64,000 bases of DNA from Opitutia bacterium (GCA_003569165.1 BGOI01000001.1:208501-272500); one strand, 5' to 3'; counted from the stretch's first letter, positions 48,637 through 62,378 are shown. Numbers and translations are program-made. Notes: generated by a model not told the origin, from the letters alone.

Positions 48637-48744
48637 GGACCTACTGTCAGCGGAGCCCCCTCCCCTCTCAAGCGGATTGTGCAGATTCAGGCCAGAAGAC
48701 GCGCCCGGCACCCGCGACTGGGCGGGGGCGACAGGAAATGCCGC

Positions 48745-49827
48745 TCACAGAACCTGCGTGAGGCTCTTTACCGTCTTCGCATCGAGGCGCCGGACAAGCG
48801 CGACGGAAAGGTCGACGCACGCCTGGAGGTCCGCGAGGTCGATGACGGCATTGTGCGTATGGATATAGCGCGCGGGGACGCCGAGCACGATGACCGGCAC
48901 GCCCAATTCGTGCGCTTGGAAGGACCGCGCATCGGTACCGCCCGTGCGACGGACCGCGAGTTGGCAAGGGATGCCCTTCTCCGCCGCGACCGCGAGGGTC
49001 AGGTCGACGAGGCGCGGATTCATGATCGCCGTCGGATCGTAGGCGCGCACCTGCACGCCACCGCCGAGGGCGCCCTGGGCTTCGCCATGCGGAGCGAGGC
49101 CGGGCAGATCGTCAGCCGGCGGGCCTTCAAGGACGATGACGACGTCGGGCTTCGCGAGACGCGCGGCGACGACCGCTCCGCGGCAGCCGACTTCTTCCTG
49201 CACCGTCGCGACCGCGAGCAGATTGCACGGGGTCGCGGAGGCGTCGAGCTCATGCGTCGCGAGCGTGAGCGCGGCCATACCGACGCGATTATCGAAAGCT
49301 TTCGCCGAATAAAGACCCGGCTCCGCGAGGGCCGTGAAGGGGCCTTCGGGCACCACGGGGTCGCCCGGGCGGATGCCGAGACGCGCGACGGATTCTGCCG
49401 AGCGCGCGCCGATATCGACGAGCACCTTATCGGCGGAGGCGGCCTGGGCGCCGCCTTGGTGAGGCGGGAGCGCGGCGACGATGCCGATGAATTCCTTCTG
49501 CGCCGAGCGCGACCAGATGCGGAGACGTTGGGCAGCGAGGACGCCGTCCGGCCAGCCGCCGACCGGAGTCAGGCGAAGAAAGCCGTCGGACGTGACCGCC
49601 TGAACGAGAAAACCAATCTCATCCATGTGGGCCGTGAGCACCACGCGGGGGCCCTGCTTCTCTTTAGAGGGCGAGGCGAGCACGCCACCGAGGCCATCGG
49701 CCTGCAGCGTGCGGCCGCGGAGTTCGCGGACGAAGATCGCGCGGACCGCGTCCTCGTGGCCGGACGTACCGTGGGCTTGCGTGTAATCCTCCAGCAGGCG
49801 GAGGGCTTCGGAGGATCGCTTGGACAT
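48745..49827 (-). CDS. M42 family metallopeptidase
   Basis: AHGTSGHEDAVR; TAHMDEIGFLVQAV; GGTDARSFQ. Confidence 0.9.
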   Translation of the reverse strand: MSKRSSEALRLLEDYTQAHGTSGHEDAVRAIFVRELRGRTLQADGLGGVLASPSKEKQGPRVVLTAHMDEIGFLVQAVTSDGFLRLTPVGGWPDGVLAAQRLRIWSRSAQKEFIGIVAALPPHQGGAQAASADKVLVDIGARSAESVARLGIRPGDPVVPEGPFTALAEPGLYSAKAFDNRVGMAALTLATHELDASATPCNLLAVATVQEEVGCRGAVVAARLAKPDVVIVLEGPPADDLPGLAPHGEAQGALGGGVQVRAYDPTAIMNPRLVDLTLAVAAEKGIPCQLAVRRTGGTDARSFQAHELGVPVIVLGVPARYIHTHNAVIDLADLQACVDLSVALVRRLDAKTVKSLTQVL

Positions 49828-49833
49828 GGAAAA

Positions 49834-50235
49834 TTAGCGCGGCTGACGGGTCTGTAGGCGCGGCTTCAGTCCTGCCTTAGCGACCGCATCGAGTGCGCCG
49901 ACCGCGGCGCCGGTGAGCGAACGCTCGTCGGCAACGATCACGACCTCCGTACGCGGCGACTTCAGCGCGTGGTCGACGAGGGCCTTGGCAAGCGCGGCGG
50001 AAGCGATCTCCTTACCTTCGAGATAGAGTTTCCCGTCGCGGTCGACGCCGACGACGAGCGTCGTGGCCGGCGTGCCTTCAGAGCCGGCGGAAGCCGTCGG
50101 CGGGATGATTGCCATCGTGCTGGATTGGTCGAGCCGACTACTGATGAGCAGGAAGAATACCAGCACCACCATCACGTCGATGAGCGGCACCACGTTGATG
50201 TCGGCGCGACGGCGGCGGGCGACGACGAGGCTCAT
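49834..50235 (-). CDS. ExbD/TolR-type biopolymer transporter
   Basis: RRRADINVVPLIDVMVVLVFFLLISS. Confidence 0.93.
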   Translation of the reverse strand: MSLVVARRRRADINVVPLIDVMVVLVFFLLISSRLDQSSTMAIIPPTASAGSEGTPATTLVVGVDRDGKLYLEGKEIASAALAKALVDHALKSPRTEVVIVADERSLTGAAVGALDAVAKAGLKPRLQTRQPR

Positions 50236-50807
50236 CGACGGCGGGCTTCCAGCGCTTCGACGAGCACGTCGAGGCGGGAAGAAAGAATCTCAAGGCGACG
50301 GCCGAGCCAGTTCGCGGCGATGAGCGCGGGAATCGCGATGCAGAGGCCGATCATCGTCGTGCTCAGCGCGAGGCCCACGCCGCGGGTGAGCGTCTGGGAA
50401 TCAGGCAGGCCTTGTTCGGGGAAAAGCGTCGCGAGGCCGGTGACGGTACCGAGCAGGCCGAGGAGCGGCGCGGCGGCGACGATGCTGTCGAGGAGGTGCA
50501 GGCCGCGATGGAGACGGATCAGTTCGTTGCGCGTCCACGCCTTGAGCACTTCGCCGGAGGTGCCATCCTTCCAGCGTTGCACCAGACGGCCCGCGACGGA
50601 CTCGCCGTCGGCTGGGCCGACTTGGTCGAGGTTACCGTTCAAGACCGACTTGAGAACGGAGTCTGGGGCCACGCACGAAACCCGGAGAGCCAGGGTGCGT
50701 TCCACGATGAGGAAGACCGCGAGCAGGGAGCAGAGCGCGAGCGGCCAGATGAAAATGCCGGCACCTTGGAGTAGGGTTTGCACCCCATGAGCGTCCCCAA
50801 ACCCCAA
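50232..50807 (-). CDS. MotA/TolQ/ExbB proton channel family protein
   Basis: Three TM segments; LLGLLGTVTGLATLFPEQG; ALSTTMIGLCIAIPALIAANWL. Confidence 0.9.
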   Translation of the reverse strand: MGFGDAHGVQTLLQGAGIFIWPLALCSLLAVFLIVERTLALRVSCVAPDSVLKSVLNGNLDQVGPADGESVAGRLVQRWKDGTSGEVLKAWTRNELIRLHRGLHLLDSIVAAAPLLGLLGTVTGLATLFPEQGLPDSQTLTRGVGLALSTTMIGLCIAIPALIAANWLGRRLEILSSRLDVLVEALEARRR

Positions 50808-50964
50808 AGGGTCGCAAGCCCGCTCTTTAAATGCCAGTTTTATGAGTTTAAATGCGATTTAAATGATTTTAAATGACTTTATTCAGTCTTTTGGAACAAA
50901 TGCGAATAACCAATCCTTTGACTTTCCCCTAGGGTGGTTTACCGTGATTTTACCCCAATCTACT

Positions 50965-53637
50965 ATGAGACTTAAACGCTCAGGTTTCTCCCTCGTTCTG
51001 TCGCTTACCATCATGGCAGCCATGGTGATGATGGTGATCGTCCTCGCTTCCTTCCTGCAGGTCGAGAGCCGCTTAGCCCAGAGCCACGCCGGCTACCTGA
51101 GGGCGCGCTTCAACGCCTTGGCTTCCGCTCGTATCGCCATCGGCCAGCTGCAGCAGCTCGCCGGCCCTGACCAACGCGTGACCATGCGTGCGGACATGTA
51201 CGCCGACAATGATAAAGCCGTCGGCGACAATGACGCCGCCACTATCGACCCGATCCGCGACCTCCCGAATCGCGCCAACAATAACGCTCCGAAAAGTGGT
51301 AAAATTTCACACCAGAAGCGCTACCTCACCGGCGTGTGGGCGACTGGCGGTGCGGACGCCACGCGCGTCCGCGACTGGGATGTCACCAATCCCGCCGACT
51401 CGCGTCTCTTCCTGGGCTGGTTGGCCTCACCGTTCGACGTCAATGCCTCCCCCGAACTCTCCGGCACGCTGCCGAACTACGTCCCGAATCGGAGCTATTT
51501 TGAGTCGAATGATGACGCCACGTCGCGCACCAGTCTCCGCCGCGTGGAGGTGGCGACGAAAGCCCAGGAAGCCCAAGCCTACATCGACGATCTTGCCAAC
51601 CCGATCAGTACCGTTCCTTCGGAAATCGTGCCGCTCGTCTCCTACGGTTCGGTCAACCTGCCCGCCGGACTGACCGCACTGCAGCGCAATTACATGGGCG
51701 CGGTCGACGCGCGCCCGCAGCCGCTGCCCGGCCCCGCCTTCAGCGACACCAAGTCGCTGGGCGCCAACGGGCGCTACGCGTTCTGGATCGGCGACGAAGG
51801 CGTGAAGGCTAAGGTCAACCTGCCGGACTACTACGCCTCGACCAGTGGCGGCTCGTGGCTCTCCACCGAAAATTGGGACAAGGGCTTCGCCGGCTCCGCC
51901 AATCAGCGCAACTCCATCGGCGTCATCGGAGGCTCCGGCGAAACAATCAAAGAGGGCGTGAATTCAAAGGGCCAACTGCCGGCCGGCTTCAATTTTGATG
52001 TCTGGCGGGCGAAGGACCTCACCGACGCGGCCGGTAATCCGCAAGCCTACCAGCTCTCCAAGGCTGTCGGCATCTCGGGCCTTTCCGCCTGGGCCGCCAA
52101 GCAGGGAGGCGTCTCGGCCGGCAATGCGATGAACGACGCCGCCAAACTCCTCTGGCACGACATCACCACTTATTCTTACTCGACGCTGACCGACACCTAC
52201 AACGGCGGCGTGAAGATCGACCTCTCGACTGCCTTCGAACTGCCCTATGCGATGTACCGCGGCATCGAACTCTATCCCGGGCAAAAAGAAACGGCGATCC
52301 AGTTCCCGGCGCCAAGCTCGAGCGTCATCAAGCTGAGGGAAAGCAAGCAGTCTCTCTTCCACGGTTCGCCTAACGCCGCCGTTACCACGGCCGGACTCGG
52401 CGCCGCCGGCTTCGCGGTGGACCTCGATTACAACCGCCCGAACCTCGTCGACAAGCTCGGCTCTGACAATCAATTGCTGCTCGCTTCGCCCCGGGCCTCC
52501 GAATGGGCGCCGCGCTCCCTGAGGAACCTGCTGGGCTCATCCTACACCGACCTGAAGACCCGCAACGGAGGGGAAACTCCCGAACGCCTCGGCTTCGTCT
52601 ACGAGGCGCCGCTGCGCTCGGCTTTTTACGGACACAACAACGACGGGGTGCGGATTGCGGCCAACACCGAGCTTAGCCCCAACGCGACCCAGACCACTTG
52701 GAGGACCGACAGCGGACGGCCTGCCCTTCAAGAACGTCGCAATGTCCTGCCTTGGGCAGAGCTTCCTGCCACCCACCCAGAAAACCTCACCGGGCGCATC
52801 ATCCGCGGCCCGACTTGGGATCTCTACCGCAATTATTACCGGATGTACAAACGCGAGATCGAGCAAGCTGGCCAGTCCTCGGGCGCGCTCCGTGGCCAAG
52901 AGGCCGCCGCGGACGACGCCGTGGTCGCCCGCGGGGTCGAACCGTTGACCTTTGCCTCAGGCAACCGCAACTCCCCGATGCAGCGAGGGCGCAACGCATC
53001 GGGCGCAGGGAACGCGCCTTACGAAAAAGCCCCCACGCCAAACGGGTTTTACGCCGCCGGCGGCAGCCCGCCCGCCAACCGTTATTTTTACCGCAACAAT
53101 TTCACCGCCCCGACCGCCTCGCCGAGTTTCCAAGGCGAGCAGCGCCTACGCTACCCCGAGATCCTTCGGCATGCCTTCAACAATCAAGCCGGCGGGGGGG
53201 GCACCTCCACCGCGGGGGACATCATCACCAACTTCGATCGCATGGGCTTGGCCAACCCAGCCCGGACGGTCGACGATGCTTATTTCGAACTCGCCGACGG
53301 CAAGAAAAGCGTCGAACTGACCACGCGCACCTGGCCCACCTCGATGAGTTTGATGCCGTCGATTGTCCGCTTCTCGATGGTGTTTTCCGGTGTGTTTTCA
53401 GGCCAGACCTCGGGCGACCCGCATGGCACCATCGGCCTAACCATCGACCCCGTCGTCATGGTGCACAATCCCTACGATGTCGCGATTGAGTTCGAGGGCA
53501 TCGCGATGGTGACCAACGGAGACTCGCTGCCCTACATCGTCGATGTTCAGCTCAGGGACTGGGTTTTTAATAGCACGGAATTACAATACTTCGACCCAGA
53601 GCGCCCGAGCAATCCCCATACGGACAAGAGCCCCTGA
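50965..53637 (+). CDS. Verru_Chthon cassette protein A-like giant prepilin-type protein, N-terminal part
   Basis: RLKRSGFSLVLSLTIMAAMVMMVIVLASFLQVESRLAQSHAGYLRARFNALASARIAIGQLQ; ends at TGA directly after a C4 run. Confidence 0.75.
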   Translation: MRLKRSGFSLVLSLTIMAAMVMMVIVLASFLQVESRLAQSHAGYLRARFNALASARIAIGQLQQLAGPDQRVTMRADMYADNDKAVGDNDAATIDPIRDLPNRANNNAPKSGKISHQKRYLTGVWATGGADATRVRDWDVTNPADSRLFLGWLASPFDVNASPELSGTLPNYVPNRSYFESNDDATSRTSLRRVEVATKAQEAQAYIDDLANPISTVPSEIVPLVSYGSVNLPAGLTALQRNYMGAVDARPQPLPGPAFSDTKSLGANGRYAFWIGDEGVKAKVNLPDYYASTSGGSWLSTENWDKGFAGSANQRNSIGVIGGSGETIKEGVNSKGQLPAGFNFDVWRAKDLTDAAGNPQAYQLSKAVGISGLSAWAAKQGGVSAGNAMNDAAKLLWHDITTYSYSTLTDTYNGGVKIDLSTAFELPYAMYRGIELYPGQKETAIQFPAPSSSVIKLRESKQSLFHGSPNAAVTTAGLGAAGFAVDLDYNRPNLVDKLGSDNQLLLASPRASEWAPRSLRNLLGSSYTDLKTRNGGETPERLGFVYEAPLRSAFYGHNNDGVRIAANTELSPNATQTTWRTDSGRPALQERRNVLPWAELPATHPENLTGRIIRGPTWDLYRNYYRMYKREIEQAGQSSGALRGQEAAADDAVVARGVEPLTFASGNRNSPMQRGRNASGAGNAPYEKAPTPNGFYAAGGSPPANRYFYRNNFTAPTASPSFQGEQRLRYPEILRHAFNNQAGGGGTSTAGDIITNFDRMGLANPARTVDDAYFELADGKKSVELTTRTWPTSMSLMPSIVRFSMVFSGVFSGQTSGDPHGTIGLTIDPVVMVHNPYDVAIEFEGIAMVTNGDSLPYIVDVQLRDWVFNSTELQYFDPERPSNPHTDKSP

Positions 53638-56600
53638 TGCCCGCCGCCACTGGTCCTTGGCTTGGCTACCAAGTGAGTCGCACCCTGACCATCGGCGAGA
53701 TCGCCTTAGGCGACGGGGCTTACGAGAACCGTTCGTTCTCCTTCCGACTGGTGAACCCGGGGAAAAAATTCCGCCTCGCGCCGGGCGAGGTCAAGACCAT
53801 CAGCACGAAATATATGGGCGGAGACTACCAGTCCAACCGTGCAGACAACACCACCATCACGACGACCGATTTCGGCTACGACCTCGGCGCCACCGCGGTC
53901 TACAAGATGACCCCGTTCTATAACGTCCGCCATCGCCGTGGGAGCGATATCAGTTCGCAGATGGAGGAAAAGCCGGCCGACGCCGTCGACGCGCGCCTCT
54001 GGACATGGGGCTTCATGCCCGCCAGAAGGGTGGACGGCAAACCGTACGCGGTGGCGGCACCAGCCGGCGTCGGGGCGATTCCCAAGGTCGGTTTCATCGG
54101 AAATTATTGTTACAACCCCGGGGACGGGGCGGCCAACCCCGCGAATTTCCACAGCGCCTTGGATATCTGGAGAGACGTCAAAAACTCCCGGGCGCTCAGG
54201 GATGCCCTACCCGGCTGGGACGGCACGGCGCGCAGTCTGAAACTCACCCTCGATGTCCCCCCTCCGCCCAACATCGGGGGGAAAACCTTGCAGTTCACCG
54301 TGCGCAACTCCGGTTGGGTGAATTACGATAACCGCGTGGTCGGCGAGGAAGGTGTGCCAAACACCGCGACCTACGTTTTTCCCCGCTTGCGCAATGGGAC
54401 GACCGCTGTCGGTGGTCACCAGAAATGGAATTTCTACCTGCTGAACAACAAGAGCATCGACGGGCAGAACCTGAGCCCCGATCGCCGTTGGTTCGGCTCG
54501 GCGAAAACGCCGAATCCGACCTATAACCCGAGCACCCGGCAGGTCACAAACTACGTCTACGAAGGCGCGGGCACGGCGCCCGGGCAGCACCTGGTCGACG
54601 AGCCCCTGCTGCTTAACTTCCAAGCCATGACTTCCGGCTGGCCGATGTACGGCAACGACAATGGCCACTGGCACAATATCATCCAGTATAACGAGGACTG
54701 GATGAACAGCATCGCCGGGCTGAGCGCCCGGCTTCCCGACTATCGTATCGCGACCGGGAGAAACCTCGGGGACTATCAAGGTGCGAATCGTTGGCGAGGC
54801 GACATCGACGTGAATGGCATCCAATTGTCCTTCGGGCCCGAGAATGGCGACCCGGAACTCGGCCGACCCAACATCATCAGCGGCCGGTCTGGCACCTTGA
54901 ATTCGCGTATTTTCGGGGATATCAGGAAGGACCTGGGCGACACCAAGCAGCCTTTCTTCCTCACGGACTTCGTCCTCCGTTCCGCCGAGATGACCGGAAA
55001 AACCCAGTCCATCTGGTATCCCGCGTCGCGGAGCGACGGGGCCTTCAAGTTCAACCCAGCTCTTACGACAAAGATAGAGACCCCGGTGGAAATCCTGCAC
55101 GCGCCGATGTCGCCCTTCTTCCTCAGCGTGCGCGCGCAGCAAGCCCACCTCTACGGCTACGACGGCAAGGCGCACACGCCCATCGGCTGGGTGCTCTCGC
55201 AACGCAAGATCGACTCCGAGCCCGAGATCGCCCTCTCGAGCAGCAACGAGAACGCCTACTGGGGCTCCAGCATCGACCCGGCGACCACCCAGCGCTCGGA
55301 CACCATCCTCTTCCCAGTACCCCGCCGCCCCTTGCTTTCCCTCGCGCAGCTAGGCTCCGCCGGTTTCGCGCAGGTTAACACCGATGCCGACCTCACGGTC
55401 GGCTCCTCGTTCGCCCATCCCGGCATCGAGGATCTGACCAAGATCACCGACTGGCCTGGCCCCAAGGAGGAGTCCGGCGCCGACAAGGCCATCCCCGAAC
55501 ACGGCTACGTCGCCGTCCACCAAGGGACGCGCGTCATCCGCAACGTCGCCAACGTGCGCACCGACCACGCGTTCGCCGCCAACCTGGCACTGTGGGACGC
55601 CTACTACTTCAGCGGGCTGAACCTCCAGGCCAACTCCTACTCGCTCACCGGAGGCAAGAACGCTTTCCCGGCTGGGCCTGACCTGCCGACCGACACGAAC
55701 GTCGCGACCGATCAGGCCGCGACGCTGAGAAAATCGTCCGGCAATCTGAGTTCCTTCGACCCCTCGTCCTTCCGCGACATCAAGGCCGCGCTCGAGGCCG
55801 GCTATAACCCCCTCGCCAACAAGCGGGTCGCCTTCCAGCCGGACAACAAGCCCGCGGTCGCCAACGGGGCCTTCCCGCGCTTCGACGAGTTTCCCCACCC
55901 GACTTACCTCGCGCGGAATGCGCTCTACGACGGCGGCTTCAACGTCAACTCGACCTCCAAGCAGGCCTGGAAAGCCGTGCTCGCAGGCATGCGCGGCCAG
56001 ACCCTGCCGGACGGCACGCTGGCCAGCGGCACCGTGCTGACGCGGTTTGCGCGCTCCTTCAAGCCAGCCACCGGCGCGAGCGGGGTCTGGAACAACTTCC
56101 GCGAGTTGACGGATGATGAGATCGACAAGTTGGCGGCCGAGGTGGTCAAGGAGGTCCGCGACCGCGGTCCCTTCATGTCCTTGGCCGACTTCGTGAATCG
56201 CCGGCTCCTGAGCACGGACCACGGTCTCAAAGGGGCGCTCCAGGCGGCCATCGATAAATCGGGCATCAACAAGGCCGCCATCGATAATAGCAGCGAGAGC
56301 CTGGCCAGCGGTATTTTCCCCGCACCTGACGCCCCCGGGACGGTCACCGACCCCCTAGGGAACAGCAACCGGTCGACGCGTAACTTCACGACCCTCAATG
56401 GGGATGAAGAAGGGACCTTCGGGGTCTATGGTGTCCTCAACAAAAAAGTCACCAACTTCGATAAAGCCGAGCGTTTCCCCAAAATCGCCTCGATGAGCGA
56501 GACGAATGATAAGAAAAAGGTGGTCGCTGGTCTCGGGGCACCGCAAATCGTGTCGCAGATGGATGTCCTCAACACCGTCGGGCCGAACCTGACGGCGCGC

Positions 56601-56951
56601 TCCGACACCTTCACCGTCCGGGCCTACGGAGAAGCTCTCGACAACGCCGGCAACACTATCGGCCGCGCGTGGGTCGAAGTCGTCGTCCAACGCACCACCC
56701 AGTTCATGCTACCCTCGGCGCGCGGGGCCCCCTACGAGGAACTCAACCGGCGCAAGTCCAACTACCGCGTGAACGGCGCCTTTACCCTCGAATACAACAA
56801 CGTGCCCGTCGTCGACATGTATGAGAGCAGTTTCAACCGGCTGCCAAACAATGCTACGGATGCCGAAAAGGAGAACTGGAATATCAATCGCCTCCTCGGT
56901 CGTCGCTTCAAGGCGACTTCCATCCGCTGGCTCAACGCCAACGAAATCTGA
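53637..56951 (+). CDS. Verru_Chthon cassette protein A-like, C-terminal part (probably same gene)
   Basis: TGATG overlap; no signal peptide; ..SFSFRLVNPGKKFRLAPGEVKTIST..; one added C fuses it to the upstream ORF. Confidence 0.7.
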   Translation: MPAATGPWLGYQVSRTLTIGEIALGDGAYENRSFSFRLVNPGKKFRLAPGEVKTISTKYMGGDYQSNRADNTTITTTDFGYDLGATAVYKMTPFYNVRHRRGSDISSQMEEKPADAVDARLWTWGFMPARRVDGKPYAVAAPAGVGAIPKVGFIGNYCYNPGDGAANPANFHSALDIWRDVKNSRALRDALPGWDGTARSLKLTLDVPPPPNIGGKTLQFTVRNSGWVNYDNRVVGEEGVPNTATYVFPRLRNGTTAVGGHQKWNFYLLNNKSIDGQNLSPDRRWFGSAKTPNPTYNPSTRQVTNYVYEGAGTAPGQHLVDEPLLLNFQAMTSGWPMYGNDNGHWHNIIQYNEDWMNSIAGLSARLPDYRIATGRNLGDYQGANRWRGDIDVNGIQLSFGPENGDPELGRPNIISGRSGTLNSRIFGDIRKDLGDTKQPFFLTDFVLRSAEMTGKTQSIWYPASRSDGAFKFNPALTTKIETPVEILHAPMSPFFLSVRAQQAHLYGYDGKAHTPIGWVLSQRKIDSEPEIALSSSNENAYWGSSIDPATTQRSDTILFPVPRRPLLSLAQLGSAGFAQVNTDADLTVGSSFAHPGIEDLTKITDWPGPKEESGADKAIPEHGYVAVHQGTRVIRNVANVRTDHAFAANLALWDAYYFSGLNLQANSYSLTGGKNAFPAGPDLPTDTNVATDQAATLRKSSGNLSSFDPSSFRDIKAALEAGYNPLANKRVAFQPDNKPAVANGAFPRFDEFPHPTYLARNALYDGGFNVNSTSKQAWKAVLAGMRGQTLPDGTLASGTVLTRFARSFKPATGASGVWNNFRELTDDEIDKLAAEVVKEVRDRGPFMSLADFVNRRLLSTDHGLKGALQAAIDKSGINKAAIDNSSESLASGIFPAPDAPGTVTDPLGNSNRSTRNFTTLNGDEEGTFGVYGVLNKKVTNFDKAERFPKIASMSETNDKKKVVAGLGAPQIVSQMDVLNTVGPNLTARSDTFTVRAYGEALDNAGNTIGRAWVEVVVQRTTQFMLPSARGAPYEELNRRKSNYRVNGAFTLEYNNVPVVDMYESSFNRLPNNATDAEKENWNINRLLGRRFKATSIRWLNANEI

Positions 56952-56955
56952 TCCT

Positions 56956-57858
56956 ATGATCTCCCGTGCCTTCCTGGCGGCGATACTCCTCGCCGCATTC
57001 TCCCTCGCACCCGTCCTCGGCGCCGATCCGGGGACCAAGCCCGTGACCAAGAAAGCCGGCGGCGCACGCTCCGCGCCTTCCGAGCGGACTTGCGCCCTCA
57101 CGATCACCTGGTGGACGGCTCCGACCCTCGCCGAGGGCGAGAGCCTCGAGCTCGGAGTCCAGACCGACCATGGCGTCACCCTAATCGGCCCTGGGACGAT
57201 GAACATGAGCGGTACGATTCTCTATGAAGGTCCGGCGCAAGTGGCCATTGTGCGACGCAGCCTAGCCCCCAACCCGAACGGTAAACCCGGAGCCGCGCCG
57301 GTCGAAGCTTGGTTACCCTTCGCAACCTTCGCCGTCGGCGAGAATGACCAGGAGGCCTTGGCGCTGCTTTTCGCCGTCGAGGGTACCAACAAGGTCATGG
57401 CCCGGACGTTCAACATCAACGTGGACACGTTTCCGTTCGGCGGGTTTGAGGTCCTCAATCTCAGCAAGTCACGCCTGCTTTGCAGCATGGCCGGCAAGGT
57501 CTTTTACGCCGAGCCGACGAAACGGGCGCGTAGCCCGGTCGTCATACAGCGGCGCGAAGTGGTGAATTTTTACATGGGCATCACGGATGCCAATGGAGCC
57601 CAGAAAATCATCTACCGGGCTCCTTTGATCCTCAACGAGAAGCTCCGTCGGCTCTATTTCGTGCAGGAAAGTCCCGTCGAGTCATCCAAAGGATTTGTCT
57701 CCCACACGCTGATCCAGCACGTCATGGGCCACGAGACGGTCGCCAGCCTCAAGGCCAAGGCCGCGGGAGACCTGCCAGAGGGGGCGAAAAAAACCGGCGA
57801 CGACAAGCCGAAGCCGGCCGAGCCGAAGAGCGAAGTCGTGAAGACGGTCGGCGCTTGA
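56956..57858 (+). CDS. Exported protein of unknown function
   Basis: Signal peptide MISRAFLAAILLAAFSLAPVLGAD; starts 5 bp after the giant ORF. Confidence 0.6.
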   Translation: MISRAFLAAILLAAFSLAPVLGADPGTKPVTKKAGGARSAPSERTCALTITWWTAPTLAEGESLELGVQTDHGVTLIGPGTMNMSGTILYEGPAQVAIVRRSLAPNPNGKPGAAPVEAWLPFATFAVGENDQEALALLFAVEGTNKVMARTFNINVDTFPFGGFEVLNLSKSRLLCSMAGKVFYAEPTKRARSPVVIQRREVVNFYMGITDANGAQKIIYRAPLILNEKLRRLYFVQESPVESSKGFVSHTLIQHVMGHETVASLKAKAAGDLPEGAKKTGDDKPKPAEPKSEVVKTVGA

Positions 57859-57862
57859 TAAC

Positions 57863-58582
57863 TCAGAGGCCGGCGGCGGCCTCTTGATCGGCGAGCCAGG
57901 TGACCCGGGACACGTGCGCACGCAGCACCTGCCCCGGGTGCAGCTGGGGCGCGAATTCTCCGCAGGCAATCTCGCGTAAGGCCGGGGCCTTGGCGGCGCC
58001 GCCGACGAGCACGACGATGGCAGCGCACTGCGCGAGGCCCGTTTCGGTGATGGTCAGGCGCCAGCCGCGGCCCGGCCACTCCGTGGCGGTGAAGCGAGGG
58101 CCGGTCTGCTGACCGATCAGCGGGCATTGCGGCCAGAGCGAAGCGATATGACTGTCGTCGCCGAGCCCGAGGACACACAGGTCGAAAGCCTTGGCGGGCG
58201 AACGCTGGGCCCAGCCGGCCTCATAGGCGGCCGCGGCTTGGACCGGGGCGAGCTCGACGGGCCAAGGGAAGCGACGGGCGGCGGGGACGCCGAGCGCATC
58301 CAGCATACCGCGGACAGCGTGGCCGAAATTCGAATCGTCGGAGGACAGCGGGACGCAACGCTCGTCGCTCACGTGCCAGTCGATCCGGGCGATGGCTTCG
58401 GCCGTGAGGGCGCCGGTGCGGACGGCCCAGGCATAGAACGCCTTGGGCGTGGAACCGCCGCTGAGGCCGACGGAGGCGGGGCCACGGGCGGCGAGGTCGT
58501 TGATGCGGCGGGCGAGCTCAGCGAAGGAGTCTTCGCGGGACAGCACGCGGACCTTGCCGGCGGAAGTGGCGATGTCGGACAT
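57863..58582 (-). CDS. pgl: 6-phosphogluconolactonase
   Basis: VGLSGGSTPKAFYAWA; WHVSDERCVPLSSDDSNFG; LGLGDDSHIASLWP; start trimmed to MSDIAT. Confidence 0.92.
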   Translation of the reverse strand: MSDIATSAGKVRVLSREDSFAELARRINDLAARGPASVGLSGGSTPKAFYAWAVRTGALTAEAIARIDWHVSDERCVPLSSDDSNFGHAVRGMLDALGVPAARRFPWPVELAPVQAAAAYEAGWAQRSPAKAFDLCVLGLGDDSHIASLWPQCPLIGQQTGPRFTATEWPGRGWRLTITETGLAQCAAIVVLVGGAAKAPALREIACGEFAPQLHPGQVLRAHVSRVTWLADQEAAAGL

Positions 58583-58670
58583 GGGCACGAGAATAGAGGG
58601 CCGGAGGAAAAGAGGACAGGAGGAAAAATCGGGGGAGCTGCTGGCATGGTGAACAGCTGCGAAGCAGAAG

Positions 58671-58935
58671 GTAGGGACAGCACCACGCGCTGTCCTTTTG
58701 TGTTTCCTGATTAGGTAGGGCCGAGCATCCCTGCTCGGCCGTGGCGCCAAGGATGGCCAGCCCTACCTAAGACACCAAAGGGCGCTCAATGAAACCGGAG
58801 ACTGGTTGATTGGCTGCGGCCTTGAGGGTGGGGCGCGACGGCGTCGCGTCCGTTGACCAAAGTCACTGAGAATAGCCAAGCCGGTCTACCTCGCACGACA
58901 TGAGGCGAACGGACGCGACGCCGTCGCGACCCTAC
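58671..58935. repeat. Cluster of GTAGGG-type elements
   Basis: 58671-58695 ACAGCAC hairpin; 58715-58766 GGCCGAGCATCCCTGCTCGGCC doublet; 58827-58935 GTGGGGCGCGAC doublet; inverted CCGGAGAC..GATTGGCTG module at 58794-58818. Confidence 0.65.
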
Positions 58936-59017
58936 CCAAACAAGAAGGGCGTCCTGGCGGACGCCCTCATTTCTCCGGCCCTCCGGTCATCGGGCCCTCT
59001 GGCCCTCCACTCGTGTC

Positions 59018-62203
<3,186 letters not shown>

Positions 62204-62378
62204 ATTGAAGAGAGTGGTGAGGAAAAGGGAGGGAGGCGGAAAGGAAGAGACGAAGGTCGAAGTGCGTCGGCGGTGGCCGGCGCATGGTTTTTGGTGAAAG
62301 GAAAGTGGTTAAGTAAGAACAGGAAACGTGCCAAGTCAGGCGCTGCGGGGGTAACGCCTGAATTTGACCAGAGGACGA

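Noticed and set aside
53631-53637. Programmed ribosomal frameshift at CCCCTGA
   Set aside because: CCC-TGA is known for +1 shifts, but the needed shift here is -1; the same missing-C pattern in unrelated genes favours a sequencing homopolymer error.
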